Shown: piece by piece, positions 13,577-25,800 of the stretch
Layout: every line of letters begins with the position of its first letter
How positions within the stretch are numbered: position 1 is the stretch's first letter
DNA from: Triops longicaudatus
Taxonomy: Eukaryota; Arthropoda; Branchiopoda; Notostraca; Triopsidae
Assembly (NCBI GenBank): GCA_022885665.1
Contig: JAGQDJ010000025.1
Span: forward strand, 186,001 to 250,000
DNA: 64,000 bases
Direction of reading: 5' to 3'
Notes under the pieces: generated by a model
What the model saw: the letters and a program-made list of their open reading frames with translations, nothing else
What the model was told of the DNA's origin: nothing
The model's database searches: none
Made by a program: the position numbers and the translations under genes

Positions 13577-13592
13577 TTTTTGTGTTATTTAG

Positions 13593-13823
13593 CGTGCAGC
13601 GCTGGCGGAGAAAGAAGTGACAGCGTTTCAAGAGCAATTGCAGCAGGTGAGCCCGGGACAGGGTCAGGGTGCCACGACGGCCCCGGGTCAGTTGGTGACC
13701 CAGGGCAGGGGGCATAATCAAGAGCGTGACGTACACACGCCCCCTGCCGCAAACATGGATACGCCCCTTGACATGTTGGCCCGCCCATCACTGCAACTTG
13801 AGCTCGCTGCCAAAGAGAAGGAG
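13593..13823 (+). CDS. Shared CUT/CASP coiled-coil exon 1 of those visible
   Basis: A 77-codon exon, phase 0 at both ends (acceptor tgttatttag, donor GAG|gtaagt). It begins RAALAEKEVTAFQEQLQQ and ends RPSLQLELAAKEKEV with the next exon. This aligns with vertebrate CUX1/CASP RAEVAQREAETLREQL...RSSLEVELAAKERE. The middle (Gly/Pro/Gln-rich, about residues 20-55) is not conserved and looks like a lineage-specific insertion. The exon begins at the same residue at which I recall the vertebrate exon beginning, which implies that a further exon carrying the preceding coiled coil exists upstream. Confidence 0.85.
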
Positions 13824-16800
13824 GTAAGTTTGAGCTGGGTTTGTTTTTTTCTTGGCCTTTCTTTTCTTGTTTCATTCATTCATGAGCTGTGCTATTAGCG
13901 AAGACATATTTGCTTGAAACTGGTTTACGAAATGAAATCCTTAAAAGCGAAAATTGAACTCAGGACTTAAAGCCAGAAGTTTTTCCTGTTATTGTTCCAA
14001 GTAAACTTTTCGGAAACTCGAAATCTTGGGTCGGGGTGGCTTTTTTTCTTCGGGGAGGGTTTGGAAGAAACAGGGCAACACGAAAAAAAGTCTCTCCCCA
14101 AGTAGTTTGTATAGTTGGAGAAGAAAAACACGCGAAAAATAAGCGAAGATCGTATCTATCCGGAGCATTGTGGAGCAAAAGCCCAAGCATGGAATGAGAT
14201 GGAATTAAGACGGAGTTTTTTGTGTACATATTTTTATTTTACCACTTCTTTTCTTTCCATGCAGTGGGTTAGAAGAATCTTTTTAACGATTCTTCCATCA
14301 CCTCTTCTCTCATTTACGTGGGCTCTCCTTTCCAAGCTCGTTTTTCAACTCCTATTCTTTTATGTCCCCGGACTCGGAATCCAATTACTTTCCTAATTAA
14401 AAATTCAACTCAACTAAACGTAAAGAGCGCATGAGTTCCGCACCCAAAGAAGAAGCAGTCGAGGAGGGGAAGAAGGAGGGTTAATTATCGAGAGCCTTTC
14501 TCACTTTTCGATTTGGAGCAGTGCTACGTTACAATTTCCGTGGCACCCTGTCATGTATTAGACGTGAGCCCAGTTCTCGACTTATCAAGTAGTCGTCGGT
14601 GACAAAAACCCCTTGGCTCCGTTTTCCTAATGTGTGATACGAAACCCATGCTCCCGCATAAAATCGTTTGCGTCGAAGCTTTGGAAAGCCTGCTTTAGCT
14701 TTTCTTTAGGCATTGACTACATCGACGTTCATAGAAGTAAAGCCGGGAATGAGGCCCGAGTCTTAAAAGTATTAGGTCCTCCCACCCACCCCTATCAGCC
14801 TTTCCTTTATGAAGTTATTGTTTCAGTCGCTCCACTCGTCAAAAAGCGTAGCGCCTTCCCCTCCGCTTTCCCGACCCCTGCCATAGAGTTTCCGTGTCGC
14901 GTAATTCATCCTCCCGCGATTACTACGATTGAAATACATGAATAACGCGAGGGGAAGCCGCCCACCCCTTTCCTAACAAACCCGAGTCTTCGAAGCCGTC
15001 GATAATCAATATGCAATGCTGACGATTTCTAATACACCCCCGTTTCGTTCTATCCCGTACACCCTCATTCCTTACCCTCAAATTTCCCCATGCCTCGCTT
15101 CATGACAACTGGAAATCAGCCCTAATTAAAATCGTTTTTGCGTGTAAAAGGGCGTGTCACTCTTTCTTAATCTATTTTTTTTTTATTTATGTCCCCGGAA
15201 AAAAAAATCGTGGCTAGGACCATGATTTTACATTAGTACTAACAGCTTGTGTATTGCCGTGTAGCAATACTTTGTGACAGCTAAAAGGGTATTGGCCGTA
15301 TATCTTTGCAGAAATGTGGTTCGAGTCCCTATGCGAACCTAACGGGATCGTTATGTCGGGTCCAGGCGAACCTGAAAATCTTGGGAATATACACCGATTT
15401 TCCATTTGTATTGGTGGGGAGAAGCGTATATGAGTCAAATTGAAGTTGCCGTGCTGCCTTTCCACCCTTATAGTAAAAGACTAGAAGTTGGTATATCGCA
15501 GCTGTAGAAATCAATAAGAACCCATCTTCCTCTTCGTACCATGCCGATCTATACACCACGCACGAAGCACACACACACACACACATGAGAAACGAACGCA
15601 CGTAATGGGGTAAAGGGTCGCGGGGTCGGTCGGCTTACAGCAAAGATGGGGTGGTCTCCGTCACTCGGCCCATATTAAAAGCAGTGTGTGTAGTGTAAGT
15701 TAGAGGATAGACAAGTGCGGGAGCGTGAGTTTGGTGTAAAGAGCCCCGTGCAAACCTTCCAAAACCCCGAGACTGAATTCCACCCCCTTTCCCCATCCCA
15801 TGCAATTCACCTTCTTTTTTGTCCGTCTCACCCCCCACTCTCAAACCCCTAGTCGATGTCTGTTCTTCTACCACGCTACTCTGGGGAAGGAGGGATGGGG
15901 AGGATCCCAATTAGTCTTTGGACTCACTAGGGCGTGCAGCGTACAAGTATGTTACCGTGTAAGAAGTAGGCGCCCCTACGATGTGTAAAATTGAAACGCA
16001 CCAACCTGGCTCTGCTCTATGGGTTTTCTTATCTGGAGTGGTTGGAACATCCTCATCACTTACCTAGCTCGTGCTTTTGTTAATTGTGTCGTAACGTTAT
16101 GCCTTTTACGCTCATTTTCGCCAGCGCAGCTTGCTTTTCAATGAACATGAGAAAGAAGGCTTACACACTGGATTAAATCATTAAGCCCATTTTCGTAACT
16201 CCATACTGGCTATGTGTGTCATCTTCATGCTACCGGTAGCCTGTTATAGAGGACACAATGCCAGACCTAGCATAATCTTAGCAAGATTGGGCCCCACGAA
16301 AGGTTTTTGTCATTGTAGCTCGCACGTTCTTTGGGTATTGTAGGCTGTAGAGCGCATTAGTGAGAGCAGCGGGCAAAGTTTTGGGTACTTGTGTAGGTTT
16401 TTGTACAATATTTGTGTTTGAACTAAAAAGAACAAATGTTGGATGGATTTTTTTTTAAAACCAACTAGTTAATACACAAAGGTGGCACACATTTAATGAA
16501 GTGAAGATTAACAAACCTCAGGTTATTGAACAAAAGACTTTGGATAGCCTGGAGGTATTAGTGTTTGACTAAGGCTAGGTTTACACAAGGATGTGTTAGT
16601 TTTAGTAATGCGTGAAGTCCTCGGAATTTCACACTTGTGAAAGGCAGGTGTAAAAAAATACTAATTCTAAAATAAACTTTTATTTCGTTAAAGACTATGC
16701 GACGATAATGCAAGGCATAAGGTTTCCTTGTAAGGTTTGGGAAAGTTAGGTACTATGGTTAGCTTCGAAATCAATAAGCATATCCATCAGAGGTGTTTCT

Positions 16801-19800
16801 TCACCTCTGTGTTGAGCTGTGAAAGAGAAATAATATTTAGAGAAACATAGGAAAAAGTGAGAGCGAAAGAAAAAATGGAAAGCGCCATTTTGATTTTGTT
16901 CCACAAGCGCGGGGAAACTTGGTTGAGGGGCAAGAAACGGTGTTAGCTAGGAATGGATAATGTTTATAGCCTTGAGTTACATAGGTCTCAAAACATAAGA
17001 ATATATTTTTTGTCTTTTTTTATGGAGGGAATATTTTTATTGCCGTAGTCGTATTTTCTATCTGCGGGAAAGCAACTCGCGGGAAAACAAAAGAACTCTG
17101 AATAATTCTCTTGCTGTCAAATTAGCGAAAGGGGGGGGGGGGGGGGGNNNNNNNNNNNNCGTTCGGGTTGCTATGCATTCATCGTGGATGTGTTCGATAG
17201 TAATTCCTTGGAGTTGTGTGTCATTGAGCAAGATTTATAGGTGTAATTAAGCTTTGTAAGCCCGAATAAAAGCTCCTTCCCGATTAAAAACTAAAGTACG
17301 CCTCTTTTGCTTAAGACACCCTCCTCCGTTCACCCCACCTCCCGTCCTCCACCCCCTTTTTCCTCCGTGGTGAGAGCAGTTGCAGGAAAAGGGCTATAAG
17401 GCCACTTCCTTGATAGAGAGCCGATCAATTTGCCTGAGTTACACAGCTGGGTAGATCGAGATCAGGATGCTGGAGATCCTGAGCATAGCAAGAGGGGAAA
17501 TAACGATGCCAACCCCCACATTTGCATTGAAGGGATGTGACGCAGCCACACAGTTCGTCACAGCAGGATCTGTTCGACACCGCACCATGATAAGACCCAC
17601 AATTAAAAGAGAAGAGGTGATCAACTTATAGAATTGCAGGTGCAATTCGATGCACAAGCGTTGGCCATTGCAGGTGTGAGTGATAAAATAAAGCTGTGCA
17701 CATTTCCTGGTCGAATCCCTTCCCCTCTTCAGAGTTAAGCTAAGCCTTTTGCTTTGGAATGCGTCCGGGTTCAATTGCACGCTATTTTCGGCCAATTGGA
17801 TTTAGGGACTAATCGCACTTAGAAGATAAGCATCACGCGATGGATTAACTTGGACTATGTAAACTATTTATCAAAGAGGCGGCTGGAATTGAGGATACGG
17901 GAATAGGTGTGACCTTTTGAGTCCTTTTGCCGCGTTCACTTTTCGGGGGAAAGACGATAGAAACAGGAAGTTACAAATTGAGTCCCACGGAATTTACGAA
18001 CTCAAACGAAAAAAAAAAAAGAAAGGAGAGTGAGATGAAGCCCCAAACCGCCAATGGCCTGGAAAGTATGTTATAGATAGGGACTTATACATTACGTGGA
18101 CCCCGAAAAAGATGACGACCATGACGTCATGGTAATAACATATCAGGCTCCCTGCCACTAGCCTTTGCGCCCGATGAATGGCAACTCTGTTCGTTAGAAA
18201 AGACAGGAAAAAAATCCCCTAATTAATTCTCCGTATCTTGCTTTGCGTCTATTTCCTTACGTGTTTTTAGCACTGATCGTAGGAACACGGAGAGAGCAAA
18301 AACGGAGTGACTGTCTGAACGGACAAGGATTTCGAATCGAGTGAAACAAGCTTTCATTGGATCAAAAGACTTAGGGGTTTGTTGCATCTGCGCGTGCAAA
18401 TCAGCCTTGTGTTTTTGTTGATCAAGTTGCTTTCGTTTTTCTCGATGAAGTAATGCGAAGATGTCTTTCGGACTTGCTGAAAATCTACATAAGCATTTTG
18501 TGGATCATTCCCTGCTGGCGTGCTCTTTCGGCAACGTTCAATAATCTCCTGGTTATTAGAGCTCCCAGTTTATTCATGCCACTATCAGCCAACTGTTAAC
18601 AAGGCTTTAATTTTTGAGATACTTTGATTGCCGGCTTGTAGCCTGTCACGTGTTAACCCCTTGTAGTTTTTTTTTTTAAAAAAAAACTTTCTTTCTCAAG
18701 CTGAAAAAGCCTTGTTAGAATAAGAAACTGTTCTTTCCAACGAGAGTCGGGACAAGAAAGGAAAAAGGGGTTGATGTAACAAAGTTCGTGGGTACTCGTA
18801 GGCAAGCAATCATTCAAGTTCTGCTACTAGCAGTCAAGTAGTACAAGTCGGCGATTAATCGTTCATGTCGTAATATATATTTTTTCTTTTTTTTTTGGAA
18901 GCGAGCTCCCGGAATATTTCTGTCACAACTTGGGTTGTATTAGCTTTTTCCCTTGTGCTGGGATTTTTATTAAGCAGAGACGGAACCTTGGGTTGTCTTG
19001 CGTGTTATGGAGCTATAACTGCGACGTGAGATGCGAAGACTAGCGAAAGGATCACAAGGTTCGGGGGAAGGGGGGGCGCTTCGCTTAGTGGCTGAAAATA
19101 AACAGAGCTGCCTTCGTCACACTCACAAACACATACATACACACATATTGGTACATAATCCCATAGCCCGAAAATCCCCACATGAGGCAGGGAGGTGGGG
19201 CGTTTCATGTCTGATAGTCCAAGCAGGCAGAAATGTGCGTGAAGTGGAAGCGAACACGGCCTTCTACGTGCTAATGGCCCCTCTCCGGCCAGGACAAAGA
19301 GTAAGATTAGCGTGCATGTATACGTCTATTGCGACAACTCTTATGGATGCGAAAGAGAGACGCGGAGGCCAAGGGAAACACGAAGGAAGCCTGAAGACGC
19401 CAACACTACGAGCTCAAAGTGCCGTGACGGCTCAAAGGACACGAATTGAGTTATGGGACATGAGTACAGCAGGCACGAAGCGCGGCATCTGCACCTGCTG
19501 ACCAGTTGGTAACCCACGGAAGATGAGCGCAACGATTATTGCACTTTAATGACAAGCCGATACACACAGGAAATACCACAAAACCCCTATCTTATTAGCC
19601 TGCGTAACAAGCGAAATAGGACTTGAGTTTTCTTTTTATGTTTACTTCCTCTGAGCACGTCTATTTTCAAACTATTTTGTTTTTGTTTAACTTTAATTAA
19701 AATTTAATTTAATATTTCTAGGCACTGTTTCTTAGTCATATGAAGTTTCATTATTCGTATAATGTTTCATTTTCGAGAACTGTTGAGTCGTCGTTTCATA

Positions 19801-22800
19801 GATATTTTTTAATTTTTTGGTACGAATTTGATTTATTTGTGCATGTTTATTTTTGTAAGCTGAGAAACATTGTTAGCTAAAGAAAAGGGGATAAAGTATA
19901 TGAATTGAGAACGTAGAATAAGCTTGCTCGTTTATTGGGCTGGAATTTTTAACTTTTCTGGGGGGTTAAAGGAATAACAAGGGCCTCGAAACATGTATGT
20001 AATATGCCGGCAAGGTTGTGTAACGCTAAAGGTTCCATTGTACTCTTGTGTATATGGGTTTGGGATGTCGGGGGGACAAGTGAATAGCTTTGCAGACTGA
20101 AACATAAAAGGGTCGATAAAAAATGAGGGTTCCCTCTCGAAAAAGATCTGGGTAGTCAATAAGGAAACTTATGCACGACCTCGGGGCGTGTATGCATTGC
20201 ATAAGCTATCAAAAAGTTTATATAGAACCGACAAATGGGAAGAAAAGTGTAAAGAATACGGAGCGAGTTTGTTCCGGGCGGGAACCAGAGGCTGATAGTG
20301 TCTCGTTGGAAAACTATGGCATTGCAGAACCAGAACGTTTGCTCGCTTTGCTACTGTTTTTCATCTGCTCTAAACTTAATATGTTCGCTCCCACGCAGCA
20401 GCTATAGTTTTATAGCTTTGGTTAGACGTTTTTATTCCTTGTTATGTATTTCTTTTATTTGAGAGCTGGAAGAAGAGAGAACGAGAGGGGGGGGGGAATC
20501 ATGGACTTGCGTTTTCTTTTTTTTCGAGGGCTTTTTCACATGACCAGGGAGCTTAAGCATATTTGCTGCGGTGGAAAACAAGTGTATGCTGGCGCCACAT
20601 TCGCTTTTTAGAAAAGCCAGTTTCATAGCCGCTGCTGTTTATAAAGTATGCCCTCCACCGGAGTAAAGAAAAAGTCAGGAGTTTCCGTGCCTGTGGTTTA
20701 CGAGCTTGCTTCCGATCCAATGGCCCCCCCAGCAGCGATCCCCCACGATGAACGTTCACACACTGTGGCTCACAAACGTACAACAAAGCAGCACATTACA
20801 TTCGACAGTCATAATAATAACCCTACAACCGACAAGCCTGCACCCTTTCGGCCCAAATACTTATTGGTTCTGTAAAGCTTTCAGTCCCGACCCAGAATTC
20901 ACACATGCGTTCAGCCGTTAGGAACACGTTGGTGAATGTATTTATACACGGACTATTATGGTACAGTTCTTCCATTCATTTGTCTCGTGTCAGGATCAGC
21001 TCCCATCTTCTTCCTGGGAAAAGTTCTATTTCGGTTTGTAGGTAACAATGAAACATGTTGTAATGACCCGACAGTCTTGCTGGGGAAAATTAAATAGATT
21101 AAAAATGTCTACATTTTCTAGCGTTTACCCAGTTTACTTCTTTCTGTACACATTACGTTGTTATACAATGAAACTAAATGCTAAATCGAACTGTTGTTTT
21201 TATTGTTACAGGTCCAGAACTTACTTGAGGACGTCCAGCGGCTACAGACGAGCTTAGCGCAGTTGCGTGAATCTTCAGCTCGTCAATTGTCATTGTTGGA
21301 GGAGCAGCTGGGAGCTCGAACTCGCCACATTCAAAGGCTAGAAGCTCAACTCGAAGAACAGAAAAATTACAAAGAAATCAAACGAGAGCTCAGGTAGGCA
21401 CTGTTACTGTTGTGTTAATAATTTTAGTAAATATTACTGATATTTTTTTCGGAATAACGACGTAGTCCGGCCTTTTGCCGTAGCGTATTCTGGATTTAAA
21501 GTCTTCGCTTTAACATTCCGTTTAAAGTATCTGCTTTGTTTAATTAAAACTTACAGATCAGATTTCACTGTCACTGATTTTTTATTTATTCTTCGTTTTA
21601 CGTTATTCACTTTTTATTTACATTGCAAAGGAGAAGATATTTACCTATTTATTGTTCTCTATTTTTGGCAGCATATTGAAGTCAATTGAGTTTCCGGGAT
21701 TAGCTGGAGTCGAAGGTTCGCCTAACAAACCCTTGGAAGTATTATTGTTGGAGCGTAACAAAGCCTTGCAGTCTGAGAATGCGAACCTGAAGCTGAACAA
21801 TGCTGATCTGCAAGGTAAGTGCTTTCACTCTTTTCGGAGGCTTTTTTTTCTTGTCCAAAACCCCTCAGTCCCCTACAATTACACCACACAACCTGTTGCG
21901 TTTTCTGTTGGCAAACGTAAGTGTAAAGCGGTTGAGATTTGCATAAAAGTACCCTTGGTCTTTGGTAACTGTTGAGAACATACCCCAATGTTCCTCGTTT
22001 TTAACTGGTGACCTCCTTTCAAGCGGCCAGAAAGGAGGGAGTTTTTTTTATAATATGCTGAATTCATGATTTTGAACGGGAACAAACGATTGCCTAGTTC
22101 TTCCTTCCCTTACAAGAACCTCAATACCTTCCTCCGCCTCTACATCCAAAAAAGACTTGGCAAAGTTGTGTGTTCAACGTGTGGTTCCGCTCTGTGCAAC
22201 GTCATATTCAAGGTCCGGTACGGAAGCCCAGCAGTGCAAGCCCGTCACCTGTCTCAGCCACCGCTCTGCCACATACTCCGAGCTCATCAGCTTCCAGCGG
22301 CATCCGCTCGTCACCGTGGTCTACTAGCACAACGGCACCCAATTTGCCACCGGGTGTCACCTCGCCACTGCCCCATTTCTCGTCCATGCCGCGTGGCTTC
22401 CCTCCCGTCTTCCATCCCGCTTTGGGTCCTTTCGGATCTTTGTTGACAGATGATGTCATGCTCTCATGGAGACGGTCCTTGGAAGCCTCTATGCTCAGCC
22501 AGCAGCAGCAGCCAAACCAGCCATTCTCCCATTCCCAGCAGCAACAATCCCGGTCGCCCGAGCGCCAGAGCAGACGATCTCCAGTACCTCATTCTGTCAC
22601 GCCGGGCGCGGGCTCGCACCCGACCGACTGCCCTTCAGTACAACTCCCTGAACGTGAACGTGATACATCACCGGACGCTACGCCAGCGAGTCTCCGTGAT
22701 CAGGAGTCTTCCGTCGAAGAAAATCGGGACCGTGATGCACGACCCGACGACCATGAACCTAGTGGTCTCAGCTGCCATAACCCTAACGTGAACTCGACCA

Positions 22801-25800
22801 CGACTTCTGCCCCTCCTTCCACGGCAGCGTCGGGTCCTGAAGTCAGCATGGCCCAGAACGCTCACTCACACTACCCCGGCCTCCCTAACCACGCCGGGTT
22901 AGGCAGCAGTGCGCCATTGACCAAAAACAGTGAACCGAACCACGCGCCGCATCCCAACCCGCGGCTTCTGCCGACTCCCCAGCACCAGTGGCCGTGGGAC
23001 TATCGGTTGGAAGACATGCCCTTCCCGCTCCAGAACTTGCTGGCGCGGTCCGCGGCCGTGGCAGCCGCGGCTGAGGAACAGATGAACCCTTTGACTTCGC
23101 TTCCAGAAGGTCTCACTTCTTTGCTGGCCAAAAGTAACCCCCTGGAGGCTCGCTTGCAAGAAATGCTGCGTGCCACCATGGAACGCTACTCCACACACGC
23201 CCTGGATACCTTGGCCATTTCCCGGGGTGTGCGGGAGCTCTTGTCTTTGCACAACATCGGCCAACGGCTCTTCGCCAAGTTCGTGCTGGGATTATCCCAA
23301 GGCACCGTGTCCGAGCTGCTGTCGAAACCCAAGCCGTGGGACAAGCTCACCGAGAAGGGCCGCGACTCTTACCGGAAGATGCATGCGTGGGCCTGTGATG
23401 AAGCTGCCATATTGTTGTTGAAATCGCTTATCCCGAGAAAAGGTAAGCACCTTTGTTGTCCCATCTGCTTTATTACAACATAGTTAGGAAATCAAATTAA
23501 ACCCAAATAAAATACGACAGTAATAAGAAAAAATAAATTGAAAAAAAATGTCGGAATGTAAATTGGCACCATCAGCTACTGGACGGACAGGTTATTAAGA
23601 GTCATGCATGCAATCTAATTAAAGTGGAAGCACAAAAAGAAAAGAGCGGGTTAAAAGACCTCGGTGCTCTAGAACTCGATTAAAGTTTTGACTTGGTCTA
23701 CTTTTTATGTGCCAAACTGGTTAGAGAAGAGAAGCTGGAACTATAAATTCTTGCTATGACGTTGAATTTGTTGAGCGTATCCACGAGGCGCAAGAAAGCT
23801 TGAGGTATACAAGTACACTATAGAGTGAGACAATACCAGCGTTTTTCTTTGCAGACTGTGTTACAAGCTGTCCCTTAATAGACTGAGACTGGCAGGACAG
23901 GGAAAACGAGGCTTCGGCACGCAAAGATTCGCTAACAGTCTAGATATTTCTTTTTTAGCCTCAAAAAGCTTGGGAGGAGTAAGGAAAAGAAAGAAGCCTT
24001 ATTTTCTGATATTGCGAAGTGAAAATGCTCAAGGCAAAAAAAAAGAATAAAAAAACTTTACTAAAGAGCCCCCTTCTCGGCTAACGTGAGAAATTTACTG
24101 TGAAGTTAAACCATTTCTCTAATTGGAATAACGTACACTCCAAAGCGAGGAATAAACGAATCGTGTTGCGCAACTTTTGAGTCTCATTCCGAAAGCAGCT
24201 GGTAACTTATACTTGCAACTCAACAGTTTGTGTTGAAGGAATAGTTTTTGCTGCGTTTTCATTTGTACCGTTGCTTGTAAAGTCGCACGGTGTGTCGACT
24301 ACAAAAAATAGGGAAAATTCCCTGCTTGAAAGTCATATGTCAATCAAAAACCAGATCCAAATTATAGAGCTGGTCGATCGTTGCAGAAAAAAAAGTCGAA
24401 GGTTTGTTACATGGATAGAAGGACACGTAACCGAAAACTAATCACTAGAACACGCATGACTATTGTCTTTGTGGAGAAAAAATACATATACAAATGACGA
24501 AGATATATTAATAATATTTTAATTCCTTAATTCGCCGTTTTATTTGATGTCAATAGCTTGTGGAAGCACAAGTGCTGGAAAATTGCGGTGATACATGAGC
24601 GATAAGGCTGGATCGTTGGGTACGGGAAGCGAGTACACTTTTTCTCTAATTATCATTGTATCTTGGACGTAGTGAATAGCGATGCAGTGTAGTTATAAAG
24701 CAGTAAAAAAAGAACTGTCAGTCAAGAATAAATAAAACAGGCCAATTTTGACATAACAAGCTCTCGGTTGAGTTTCGTTTCCACCGTTCATGCTGGTAGT
24801 TCCATTTTGGTTAATAACAATAGGAAAAATACCATAGCAGATTTTCTGGCGTATTTGCCGAAATGTATTGTATCAACACCAGCTGTAGTTTATTCCTGTA
24901 ATTATTGGAACTCGTCTACGTATGCAAGAAAAAAATCCCATAACTCTTGCAGATATCGGTCAAGCTTCGTTAATCAAGTAAGCCGAAAGTAATGCCAGAC
25001 TAGCTCTTTTTACGATCCGACCCACGCTCATATAGCCCGGGTTTGTGGGTGAGAGCCACCGAGTTTTTCACCCAAGGTCAATAGGTCTTTCTTTTTTTTT
25101 CGGTTTCTTTTTTATTTTTATATGCTTCGATACATATCGGTGAAATATGCTGTAATAATATGCATGCATGTGAATAACAGTGGGAGGGTAAATACGGGTA
25201 ACTTTTCTTCGTTCCGCTTCACAAATCCCATATGTGTTACCGGACGTGACGTCATTAAAAAACGAACACTTCCGCTGGCAGGTCTCGCAAGCTTGCAATG
25301 AGACAACAAAGACGTTTTAATTGAAGCCATGAAGAAAATCTACTATCATATAAGAAAATGTCAAACGAATGTCCTACTTTGAAAAACTTTGCAAAAGCGA
25401 CAACGAAAAAATGGAGATGAGAGATAGAAGGAAGATTGCTCCGTCTAAGTCAAGTCTGTAGCTTTTTTGGCTCATCAGGCTAAGGAATCAAGATGACATT
25501 GGGGTTTTCGTGTGCATTGTGCCAATCCTCCATGGACTTTAGTCCTATTGTGGTAGTTTTTTCCGACATTCTGCGGTCCTGAGTTTAATTTTCGTCCATG
25601 TCGAAACACGTGAGATCGTATTACCTACGCATGCTCGGCTGTGTTCATTTGCTTGAACCTAGAAAACTTCTTACGCATCAATATGGGACAAAAATGTTAA
25701 AGGTTGGAATAAAGATGTATTGCTTAGGATACGTACGAAAACTGGTGTTGTTCTTATGCAAAGTGGATGATAGACATTGGCAGGCAAATGTATCGCTTAT

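Noticed and set aside
19031..19501. 156-codon plus-strand open frame
   Set aside because: Inside a phase-consistent CUT/CASP intron, overlaps an antisense frame, contains microsatellite-derived HTHKHIHTH residues and has no recognisable domain.
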